Positions 1-5,576 of a stretch of DNA of 7,179 bases are shown piece by piece. Under the pieces are notes generated by a model that worked only from the letters and a program-made list of their open reading frames with translations, was not told the origin of the DNA and searched no databases. Within the stretch, counting starts at the first letter, position 1. Each line of letters begins with the position of its first letter. Origin of the DNA: an uncultured Flavobacteriales bacterium (GTDB lineage Bacteria; Bacteroidota; Bacteroidia; Flavobacteriales; Crocinitomicaceae); NCBI GenBank assembly GCA_946886545.1, contig CAMPIU010000152.1, forward strand, positions 1-7,179. Direction: 5' to 3'. The translations under genes and the position numbers were made by a program.

Positions 1-309
1 ACATTACATGGTCGATACCAAACTTATTATATGAATGGAAATACAGAAGAAGTTTTTATTTACAATAAAGGAAAAGAAGACGGAATCTATCAATATTACT
101 ATGAAAACGGACAATTGTGGATAGAAAAAGAATACAAAAATGGTCTCCTCATGAACGTTAATGGCAGCTATGATTCAAATGGAAACTCCAGAGATTACGG
201 TTCTATTAGAAATGGCAATGGAACGATAAATTATTACACAGAAGAAGGAAGAATATATAATACTCAAACCTTCGAAAACGGCTTGAAAGTTAAAGAAGAA
301 GAAAAATAA
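1..309 (+). CDS. MORN-like / YwqK-type repeat protein, C-terminal part (5' end outside window)
   Basis: The reading frame is open from the first base, so the gene starts upstream. The Met at base 31 lies inside a repeat and is unlikely to be the true start. The visible 102 residues hold about four degenerate repeats of roughly 23 residues, built on aromatic-rich strands with a turn: GRYQTYYMNGN, GIYQYYYENGQLW, NGSYDSNGN and TINYYTEEGRIY, each followed by a strand and KNG or ENG. This pattern is typical of MORN-like / YwqK-family proteins, which form elongated beta-hairpin arrays and are common in Bacteroidota. Such proteins are often annotated as toxin-antitoxin antitoxins because of B. subtilis YwqK, but nothing here shows a toxin partner. 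The tail is charged (VKEEEK). The VOC gene begins 5 bases after the stop, so the two may share a transcript. Any signal peptide would be outside the window. The function is unknown. Confidence 0.8.
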   Translation, partial: TLHGRYQTYYMNGNTEEVFIYNKGKEDGIYQYYYENGQLWIEKEYKNGLLMNVNGSYDSNGNSRDYGSIRNGNGTINYYTEEGRIYNTQTFENGLKVKEEEK

Positions 310-314
310 ATATT

Positions 315-692
315 ATGAACTTAAACCAAATAACCGTTCCTTCCCTGAACATCACGAAATCCATTTCCTTCTACCAAACCCTGGGGTTGAAGTTGATCGT
401 GAAGTCAGATCATTATGCCCGTTTCGAATGTCCGGATGGAACTTCGACTTTTTCTATTCATTTAACGGAAGAATTACCAAAAGGAGCAGGAATCTCTGTT
501 TATTTTGAATGTGCAAACCTGGACGAAAAAGTAAATGAACTGATCCGAAAAGGAATTACATTTGATCAATTACCTAAAGATCAAACCTGGCTCTGGCGTG
601 AGGCTTATCTAAAAGACCCGGATGGAAACCAATTGATCTTGTTCTATGCAGGTGAAAATCGATTAAATCCGCCCTGGAAACTTCAGGATTAA
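315..692 (+). CDS. VOC family (glyoxalase/bleomycin-resistance fold) protein
   Basis: The 125-residue protein has the two beta-alpha-beta-beta-beta modules of the vicinal oxygen chelate fold. Module one (about 1-50) opens with ITVPSLNITKSISFYQTLGL, the usual family opening in which an FY..LGL helix follows the first strand. Module two (about 58-112) ends in YLKDPDGNQLILFYAG, the DPdGN turn and last strand, followed by ENRLNPPW. At the four usual metal-ligand positions I see Gln5 and His49. The last-strand Glu of metal-dependent glyoxalases appears to be Leu (QLILF), and the third position is unclear, so this is probably not a classical glyoxalase I. The substrate cannot be inferred. The protein is a normal length for single-domain members and likely cytoplasmic. 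The ATG is preceded by an A-rich stretch and lies 5 bases after the upstream stop, suggesting co-transcription with the repeat protein. Confidence 0.87.
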   Translation: MNLNQITVPSLNITKSISFYQTLGLKLIVKSDHYARFECPDGTSTFSIHLTEELPKGAGISVYFECANLDEKVNELIRKGITFDQLPKDQTWLWREAYLKDPDGNQLILFYAGENRLNPPWKLQD

Positions 693-743
693 TCACGGAA
701 ATCCACAATTACAGAGTCTCAATAGACACAACTTGTACCGCCA

Positions 744-821
744 ATGCAGGATGTCTATCCGTTATTTGATATTCCGGTCGAACTTCGGGAGAAGTATCTC
801 AATGCTTTTCCCTACTTTTAA
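744..821 (+). other. Unrecognised 25-codon ORF upstream of, and in frame with, xseA
   Basis: The gap between the VOC gene and xseA contains an ATG-started frame reading MQDVYPLFDIPVELREKYL and then NAFPYF before TAA at 819-821. The frame is open back to a TAG at 723-725. Its TAA lies 3 bases before the xseA ATG and in the same frame. The composition looks protein-like, with a Pro-Leu-Phe-Asp-Ile-Pro turn followed by an amphipathic helix, but I do not recognise it. It could be a remnant of a decayed gene, a short leader peptide for xseA, or chance. No clear ribosome binding site precedes it. I list it as a possibility and not as a confident gene. Confidence 0.25.
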
Positions 822-824
822 GTT

Positions 825-2255
825 ATGGAAACTCCACAGCATTTTACACTTAAACAAGTTGCAGAATCGATTCGCAAAACCATTGCGGAACGCTATTCCC
901 GCTCCTATTGGGTAACTGCTGAGATGCACAAATTGAATCAAACCCGGAAAGGCCATTGCTACCCCGAATTGGTTCAAAAAGAAGATGCATCAATCATAGT
1001 GGAAATGCGTGGAACTATCTGGAAACAGAACTTTGAGCGCATTCAGCAAAAATTCTTCGAGATTGTCAAAGAACCACTCCACGATGGAATGGAGCTCCTG
1101 TTCCACGTAAAGATTACCTATCACCCACTCTACAACATCGGATTGGAGATCATCGATATTGATCCGAATTATACGCTGGGTGCTTTGCAGCGCGAACGAC
1201 AGGAAACCCTGGAGCGTCTGAATAAAGAAGGAATTCTGAATGCCAATCAGCAAGTAGAAATGGCCTTGGTTCCCAAACGCTTGGCGATCATTTCTCAGGC
1301 CGACAGCAAGGGTTATTCCGATTTTGTGACCTTGTTGAACGGACATCCGAAACGCTACCATTTCAACACCTTTTTGTTTGAAGCAACTCTTCAGGGAGAT
1401 GCAGCAATCGCTTCGATCCAAAATCAATTGAAGCGGATTCAGAAGGTGCAACACCACTTTGATGCAGTCATTATCATTCGTGGCGGCGGCGGTGAAATCG
1501 GCATGCATTGTTACAACAATTACGAACTGGCAAAAGCGATTGCAACTTTTCCGCTCCCCGTTTTAACCGGGATCGGTCACTCTACCAACCTCACAGTATG
1601 TGAACTTATTGCTTTCCGGAATGGAATTACTCCTTCCGATATGGCTTATTTCCTGCTCAGTATTTTTGAGGAACTGGATGCTCCTTTGGATGAGATTCTA
1701 TTGAAACTTCCCAAACAGATCCAGCACTTATTCCAGGGAACTAAAAACCGCTTTGATCAGCTGGCACGAAACTTTCAACAAACTATCCGGGCTGCTCTGT
1801 CTGATGAAAATCAATCTTTTCATAGAACAGTGAAGGATTTTGAATACGAAGTAAAGCACCACTTGTCTTTTTCAAATCAAACCCTTGTGGAAGTTCGTAA
1901 TAAAATACGTTCTTCTTCTCTTTATTTCCTGGAAAATCAAAAAAGTAAGCAATTTCATTTGATCAGTTTGATGGATACACATTCAAAATCGTTAATAAAC
2001 AAAGAGTTTCAGCTTCTATTGAATCAAACGAAACAGCTCATTCGGGTTTCGCCCGGAAAGATCCGGGAAGAGTTATTGAAACTGGATCAAAAAGAGATGC
2101 AATTAAAACTAGTCGATCCTTTGAATGTGCTCAAACGCGGTTATGCAATTGTTACTAACGAAAAGGGTGTTCTTTCTGCAAAAAACCAAGCCAAATCCGG
2201 TGATAATCTTAAGATCGTGACAGAGGCCCAGGAATTAAAGACAAAAGTTCAGTAA
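825..2255 (+). CDS. xseA: Exodeoxyribonuclease VII large subunit
   Basis: XseA is the catalytic subunit of exonuclease VII, a cytoplasmic enzyme that, with several XseB copies, degrades single-stranded DNA from both ends in repair and mutagenesis control. The 476-residue length is normal for the family. Residues 7-16 (FTLKQVAESI) and the following OB-fold (about 7-115, with WVTAEMHKL) form the DNA-binding domain. The catalytic core (about 150-280) carries PKRLAIISQADSKGYSDF with Asp166, IIIRGGGG with Arg219, and GIGHSTN with His252. The usual GHETD Asp is Asn255 here. A long helical, coiled-coil-like region spans about 285-425, and the conserved tail VLKRGYAIV starts near 435. The ATG is fixed by an in-frame TAA 3 bases upstream and by the conserved N-terminal motif. 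XseB is encoded 182 bases downstream. The 172-codon open frame on the opposite strand (990-1508) is a shadow. Confidence 0.97.
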   Translation: METPQHFTLKQVAESIRKTIAERYSRSYWVTAEMHKLNQTRKGHCYPELVQKEDASIIVEMRGTIWKQNFERIQQKFFEIVKEPLHDGMELLFHVKITYHPLYNIGLEIIDIDPNYTLGALQRERQETLERLNKEGILNANQQVEMALVPKRLAIISQADSKGYSDFVTLLNGHPKRYHFNTFLFEATLQGDAAIASIQNQLKRIQKVQHHFDAVIIIRGGGGEIGMHCYNNYELAKAIATFPLPVLTGIGHSTNLTVCELIAFRNGITPSDMAYFLLSIFEELDAPLDEILLKLPKQIQHLFQGTKNRFDQLARNFQQTIRAALSDENQSFHRTVKDFEYEVKHHLSFSNQTLVEVRNKIRSSSLYFLENQKSKQFHLISLMDTHSKSLINKEFQLLLNQTKQLIRVSPGKIREELLKLDQKEMQLKLVDPLNVLKRGYAIVTNEKGVLSAKNQAKSGDNLKIVTEAQELKTKVQ

Positions 2256-2280
2256 TCTCTTTTCTATCTCCACAGATATA

Positions 2281-2359
2281 CAGATTATAACAGCGCTTAC
2301 CAGTCGCACTTTAGTGTACAAATATCAATAGCGAGGCCGGTAGGCGAGCAATTAATCTG
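2281..2359. other. Nested inverted-repeat structure in the xseA-xseB gap
   Basis: The 182-base gap between xseA and xseB contains two nested pairs of complementary arms. CAGATTA (2281-2287) pairs with TAATCTG (2353-2359). CGCTTACC (2294-2301) pairs with GGTAGGCG (2339-2346), with one G-T wobble in the RNA form. Inside these, TCGC (2304-2307) can pair with GCGA (2331-2334). A second small hairpin, TATCT/AGATA (2265-2278), lies just before. The whole resembles a folded RNA element of about 79 bases. It lacks a poly-T tail, so it is not an ordinary intrinsic terminator. It also lacks the D- and T-arm sequences of a tRNA despite the 7-bp closing stem. Whether it acts as RNA, as an mRNA processing or stability element, or not at all is unknown. 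Confidence 0.4.
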
Positions 2360-2437
2360 CGCATTTTCGGGAAATAATAGTTTGGGCTTATAATGTTAAT
2401 CTTCAAAGTGAAGAATAATTTTCCGTAAATTCGTCTG

Positions 2438-2644
2438 GTGAAAGAAGAAGCAGTAACATACGAAAAGGCATATGAGGAATTGCAGCAAATCATTTCTGAT
2501 ATTGAATCGGGAGAGATCTCTGTGGACCTGTTGTCTGAAAAAGTGAAACGCGCCGCTGCCTTGATCCAAATCTGCAAGAACAAGCTGACATCCACAGAAA
2601 ATGACGTACAGCAGATTCTGAATGACCTGAAATCAGATCAGTAA
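2438..2644 (+). CDS. xseB: Exodeoxyribonuclease VII small subunit
   Basis: XseB is a short helical-hairpin protein that binds the coiled-coil arm of XseA and is needed for exonuclease VII activity. The 68-residue product is within the usual range of about 60-85. It shows the family pattern: an early TYEKAYEELQQIISDIESGEISVDLL helix, then the second-helix signature with ALIQICKNKL and the conserved Cys46, and an acidic end. GTG is chosen as the start because the frame closes with TAA 10-12 bases upstream (2426-2428) and contains no ATG at all. No strong Shine-Dalgarno sequence is visible, as is common in Bacteroidota. The gene is downstream of its partner xseA on the same strand, but the gap is long for a pair that is usually tightly linked. 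It may be transcribed together with xseA or from its own promoter, which I could not identify. Confidence 0.93.
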   Translation: MKEEAVTYEKAYEELQQIISDIESGEISVDLLSEKVKRAAALIQICKNKLTSTENDVQQILNDLKSDQ

Positions 2645-2665
2645 GCATATACCACAAACAGGGTA

Positions 2666-2695
2666 TTGGTCTATTACCCACTTCCATTAATTTTG
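2666..2695 (+). promoter_or_regulatory. Bacteroidota-type promoter for feoAB (TTG-N19-TAnnTTTG)
   Basis: TTG at 2666-2668 is followed by 19 bases and then TAATTTTG at 2688-2695, an exact match to the Flavobacterium/Bacteroides primary-sigma consensus of TTG, a 17-23 base spacer and TAnnTTTG. It sits 34 bases upstream of the feoA ATG and just after the xseB stop. This would place transcription start near 2700 and give a 5' leader of about 30 bases. Position, spacing and match all agree. Confidence 0.7.
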
Positions 2696-2707
2696 TAATT
2701 CAAAATT
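2689..2707. promoter_or_regulatory. 19-bp palindrome over the feoAB -7 box, candidate metal-regulator operator
   Basis: The sequence AATTTTGTAATTCAAAATT reads as a palindrome centred on base 2698, with arms AATTTTG and CAAAATT fully complementary and one mismatched pair near the centre (2696/2700). It covers most of the -7 box and the likely transcription start, where a bound repressor would block RNA polymerase. The 19-bp, 9-1-9 layout is that of Fur-family and DtxR-family operators, and iron-responsive repression of feoAB is well known in other bacteria. The bases do not match the E. coli Fur consensus closely, and AT-rich palindromes arise easily by chance, so the regulator is not identified. 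Confidence 0.45.
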
Positions 2708-2729
2708 CTTCAACAAGAAATTAATTCCC

Positions 2730-2948
2730 ATGAAAACACTTGCACAAGTTCCGTTGCGTGAAAAGACCAAGGTGCTTGGTATTGTTGAAAGCGTATTGAA
2801 ACCTAAGTTGCTCGAAATGGGACTCTATCCAGGTAAAGAGGTTGAGGTTTTGTTCAAAGCTCCGTTCGGAGATCCTATTGCAGTAGATATTTCAGGTTAC
2901 ACACTATCTATGCGCCTTTCTGAAGCAAACCTTGTTGAAGTCGAATAA
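2730..2948 (+). CDS. feoA: Ferrous iron transport protein A
   Basis: FeoA is a small cytoplasmic SH3-like protein that works with FeoB in ferrous iron uptake, probably by contacting FeoB and modulating it. The 72-residue product matches the family length of about 75-85 and its motifs: LLEMGLYPGKEVEVLFKAPFGDPI (residues about 28-51), then ISGYTLSMRLSEANLVEVE, the usual closing strand with an Arg-x-x-Glu-Ala pattern. It is a stand-alone gene, whereas some Bacteroidota fuse FeoA to FeoB. The ATG is preceded by a good promoter. The stop TAA at 2946-2948 is followed at once by the feoB ATG with no gap, which favours translational coupling. Confidence 0.97.
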   Translation: MKTLAQVPLREKTKVLGIVESVLKPKLLEMGLYPGKEVEVLFKAPFGDPIAVDISGYTLSMRLSEANLVEVE

Positions 2949-4892
2949 ATGAAGAAAATAGCTCTTTTTGGAAATCCCAATACAGGAAAAAGCTCCTTAT
3001 TCAACCGACTGACAGGTCTTCGTCAGCATGTAGGAAACTTCCCCGGAGTTACTGTCGACAAACATTCCGGATTTTTAAATATTGGCGGGAAAGAATTGGA
3101 ATTAATTGATTTCCCCGGAACCTACAGCATTTATCCCAGAAGCAAGGACGAAGAGGTTGTTTATAATGTCATTTCAGATCCAAAGAACAGCAATTTCCCG
3201 GAAAAAGCAATCATTGTTCTGGACAGCACCAACTTAGAACGTAATCTTTTACTGTTTACACAGATTTATGATCTTGGCCTGGAAACAGCATTGGTTCTAA
3301 ACATGACGGATGTTGCCGCACGCAATGGTTTCAATATTCATATTCCTGTTTTAGAGCAGGCCTTTCCGGAGGCTAAAATTATCCGCACGAATGCACGAAT
3401 AGGAACCGGTATTCCGGAATTGAAAGCGTGGATGGCAGAAGACTCCGTTCCGCGTGAAATAAAACCGGAAATATTAAGAGCCAAGACTGACACCCCGGGT
3501 CAAATTGCCGATACAAACAAACGCTTTGAGCGAATCCAAACTATTGTAAGCAAAGCAGTAACTAAAAAACCCACAGAGGCCAATTTTTCCAACAAGCTGG
3601 ATAAGTGGCTGATCCATCCTTTCTTCGGCTACCTCATCTTTTTAGTCATTCTGCTCGTCATTTTCCAAACCGTTTTCACCCTTGCCGCTTACCCGATGGA
3701 TTGGATCGACATGGGAACCTCCTCATTGGCATCCTGGCTCGGTTCTGTTATGCCTGAAGGGATTTTTACATCCCTGGTTGTTGATGGAGTTATTCCCGGA
3801 ATCGGAGGTGTATTGATCTTTATTCCCCAAATTGCGCTGTTATTCCTTATGCTTTCCATTTTGGAAGAAACAGGTTATATGGCTCGTGTAGTGTTCATTA
3901 CCGACAAACTCATGCGCCCCTTTGGACTGAACGGGAAAAGTGTTGTTCCGCTTCTTTCCAGTGCAGCCTGTGCTATACCCGGGATTATGGCTACCCGGAC
4001 AATTAGTTCATGGCAAGAGCGTTTGACAACTATTTTGGTCGCTCCATTGATCAGCTGTTCCGCTCGTTTACCGGTTTATACATTGCTCATCACTTTGGTT
4101 ATACCGGCAAAAAAGGTGTTTGGCTTTCTGAACCTGCAGGGACTTGTTCTCTTTGCCCTGTATTTGCTCGGGGTGATTTCAGCCTTGCTTGTTGCATGGG
4201 TTATCAAACAGTTTTTCAAAAACAAAGAACTCAGTGTTTTCCTTCTGGAAATGCCGCCATACAAAAGTCCCCGCTGGGGAAATGTAGGTATTGAAGTATT
4301 CGAGAAGGTGAAGATATTTGTATTGGATGCCGGGAAAATCATTCTTGCTATTTCGATCATCTTGTGGGCTTTAGCCAGTTTTGGTCCGGGTGATGATATG
4401 GACCGTTATTCCAAACTTGTTGAAACACCAAAAATTCAAAGCCAGGAAGCTCTTGCAAATTATGAAAGCAAGGTAGCTTCTGTGAAACTGGAACACTCTT
4501 ACATGGGCCACATGGGGAAATTCATCGAGCCGGTTATTGAGCCTTTGGGTTACGACTGGAAGATGGGAATCTCCTTACTTACCTCTTTTGCTGCCCGTGA
4601 AGTTTTCGTGGGATCTCTGGCAACCATTTATTCTGTTCACGAAGTGGATGAGGATCCGAAACAACTGATCGACAAACTGAAATCCCAGAAACGGGATGAC
4701 GGAACACCGACTTACACCTTGGCAAGCGGTCTTTCCCTTCTGGTTTTCTACGTCTTTGCCATGCAATGTATGGCAACTATGGCTGTTGTTAAACGTGAAA
4801 CAAAATCATGGAAATGGCCACTTATCCAGCTTGGATATATGGGTGTTTTGGCTTACCTTGGAGCATACATAACATTTAACATTTTCAAGTAG
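2949..4892 (+). CDS. feoB: Ferrous iron transport protein B (GTPase permease)
   Basis: FeoB is the inner-membrane channel that imports Fe(II), with an N-terminal cytosolic G-protein domain. G motifs are GNPNTGKSS (8-16, P-loop), a Thr-containing switch I near 35, DFPG (54-57), NMTD (118-121) and TNARIG (147-152). The membrane part (about 222-645) has roughly 8-9 hydrophobic segments and both Gate regions: GIGGVLIFIPQI through EETGYMARVVF (285-316), SSAACAIPGIMATR (337-350) and SCSARLPVYTLL (369-380). SYMGHMGKFIEPVIEPLGYDWK (517-538) and SFAAREVFVG (546-555) are also family hallmarks. At 647 residues it is shorter than the usual 700-770. The shortage lies mainly after the G domain: only about 60 residues separate the G5 loop from the first membrane segment, so the helical (GDI-like) domain is much reduced. 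It is probably co-transcribed with feoA and the small peptide gene that follows. Confidence 0.97.
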   Translation: MKKIALFGNPNTGKSSLFNRLTGLRQHVGNFPGVTVDKHSGFLNIGGKELELIDFPGTYSIYPRSKDEEVVYNVISDPKNSNFPEKAIIVLDSTNLERNLLLFTQIYDLGLETALVLNMTDVAARNGFNIHIPVLEQAFPEAKIIRTNARIGTGIPELKAWMAEDSVPREIKPEILRAKTDTPGQIADTNKRFERIQTIVSKAVTKKPTEANFSNKLDKWLIHPFFGYLIFLVILLVIFQTVFTLAAYPMDWIDMGTSSLASWLGSVMPEGIFTSLVVDGVIPGIGGVLIFIPQIALLFLMLSILEETGYMARVVFITDKLMRPFGLNGKSVVPLLSSAACAIPGIMATRTISSWQERLTTILVAPLISCSARLPVYTLLITLVIPAKKVFGFLNLQGLVLFALYLLGVISALLVAWVIKQFFKNKELSVFLLEMPPYKSPRWGNVGIEVFEKVKIFVLDAGKIILAISIILWALASFGPGDDMDRYSKLVETPKIQSQEALANYESKVASVKLEHSYMGHMGKFIEPVIEPLGYDWKMGISLLTSFAAREVFVGSLATIYSVHEVDEDPKQLIDKLKSQKRDDGTPTYTLASGLSLLVFYVFAMQCMATMAVVKRETKSWKWPLIQLGYMGVLAYLGAYITFNIFK

Positions 4893-5014
4893 TGCAACTA
4901 GTTTTAGTCATAGCAGCCATTTTAGCAGCAGGTTTTTATCTGGTTCGTAGGTTTTACTTGAGTTCCAAACGCAAAAAACAAGCCGGCTGTGAGAAATGCG
5001 GCATGAAGGAATAG
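4892..5014 (+). CDS. FeoB-associated Cys-rich membrane peptide (40 aa)
   Basis: Directly after feoB, a GTG codon overlapping the last base of the feoB TAG opens a 40-codon frame. The product has an N-terminal hydrophobic helix (QLVLVIAAILAAGFYLV, residues 2-18), a basic stretch (RR at 19-20, KRKK at 26-29) and a short tail with Cys33 and Cys36 as CEKCG. This layout fits the FeoB-associated Cys-rich membrane protein family (Pfam FeoB_associated), small peptides encoded right after feoB. By the positive-inside rule the CxxC tail should be cytosolic, near the FeoB G domain, where it might sense or bind iron. That role is inference. Only two Cys are present, fewer than in many relatives. The one-base overlap suggests coupled translation. 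No ATG lies upstream of the helix in this frame, so GTG is the best start. Confidence 0.83.
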   Translation: MQLVLVIAAILAAGFYLVRRFYLSSKRKKQAGCEKCGMKE

Positions 5015-5057
5015 CCACTTTATCCAAATACAATGATTACTTTTCAGCAAAAAAAGC

Positions 5058-5576
5058 ATGTTATACCTTGGAATAGGCATCGGTTGTATTCTGGTTCTTT
5101 TAATCTTCGTTATTCTTATTCGAAACCAGATGATTGGTGCACGCAACTTAGTGGAAGCCTCTTTTGCTGACATCGATGCACAGCTTTTAAAACGATATGA
5201 ATTGATCCCCAAACTGATTCAAATCGCACAGGGATATGCTGGTCACGAAGCAAAACTCCTGGAAGAATTGGCAGAGAAACGAAGCTCAATTTGGTCGAAT
5301 GATGATCAGTTTCCGCAAATTTTAAGCAAAATCAACGTTATTAAGGAAGCTCACCCCGATTTGAAGGCAGATCAGAACTTTGAAAAACTGATGACTCAAA
5401 TCCGTGAAATAGAGGATCATTTACTGTATTCGCGCCAGTTCTATAACGGAGCGGTTGAAGCCTACAACCGCATGATCTCCCAGATTCCCTACAATTTTTT
5501 CAGGGGTGTTTTCGGACATTCCGCTAAGCAATATGTTCAGGCTACGAACGAACAACAAGCAACTCCAATTCTATGA
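5058..5576 (+). CDS. LemA family protein
   Basis: LemA proteins are membrane-anchored helical-bundle proteins of unclear function found widely in bacteria. The 172-residue product has one N-terminal membrane helix (about 3-21) followed by the LemA signature: ARNLVEASFADIDAQLLKRYELIPKLI (28-54), GYAGHEAKLLEEL (59-71), HPDLKADQNFEKL (99-111; usually YPDLKA), EIEDHLLYSRQFYNGAVEAYN (117-137) and IPYNFF near 143. Length is typical (about 180-200), slightly short at the C-terminus. The ATG lies 43 bases after the small Feo peptide gene, in an A-rich context (AAAAAAAGC) without a clear Shine-Dalgarno sequence. I could not find a complete TTG/TAnnTTTG promoter in the gap, so it may be read through from feo. 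The stop overlaps the next start as ATGA, tying it to the DUF2207 gene. LemA genes commonly neighbour DUF2207 or TPM-domain genes. Confidence 0.95.
   Translation: MLYLGIGIGCILVLLIFVILIRNQMIGARNLVEASFADIDAQLLKRYELIPKLIQIAQGYAGHEAKLLEELAEKRSSIWSNDDQFPQILSKINVIKEAHPDLKADQNFEKLMTQIREIEDHLLYSRQFYNGAVEAYNRMISQIPYNFFRGVFGHSAKQYVQATNEQQATPIL

Noticed and set aside
31..309. ATG at 31 as the true start of the repeat protein
   Set aside because: The frame is open to the window edge and the residues before this Met (LHGRYQTYY) belong to a repeat unit, so the gene begins upstream.
990..1508. 172-codon open frame on the minus strand
   Set aside because: It lies wholly antisense to xseA, whose family motifs run through this stretch. 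The antisense translation shows no recognisable domain, so it is a shadow.
2281..2359. Possible tRNA, suggested by the 7-bp closing stem and length of about 79 bases
   Set aside because: There is no D-arm consensus, no T-arm GTTCGA-type sequence and no anticodon stem in the right place.
2426..2433. TAAATTCG as a -7 box for xseB
   Set aside because: It departs from TAnnTTTG, has no TTG at the right distance upstream, and lies so close to the GTG that the message would be nearly leaderless.
2311..2595. Minus-strand frame covering the xseA-xseB gap
   Set aside because: About half of it is antisense to xseB and the rest covers the inverted repeats; it has no recognisable motif or start signal.
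5038..5045. TACTTTTC as a -7 box for lemA
   Set aside because: One base differs from the consensus and no TTG is found 17-23 bases upstream, so the case for a promoter is weak.
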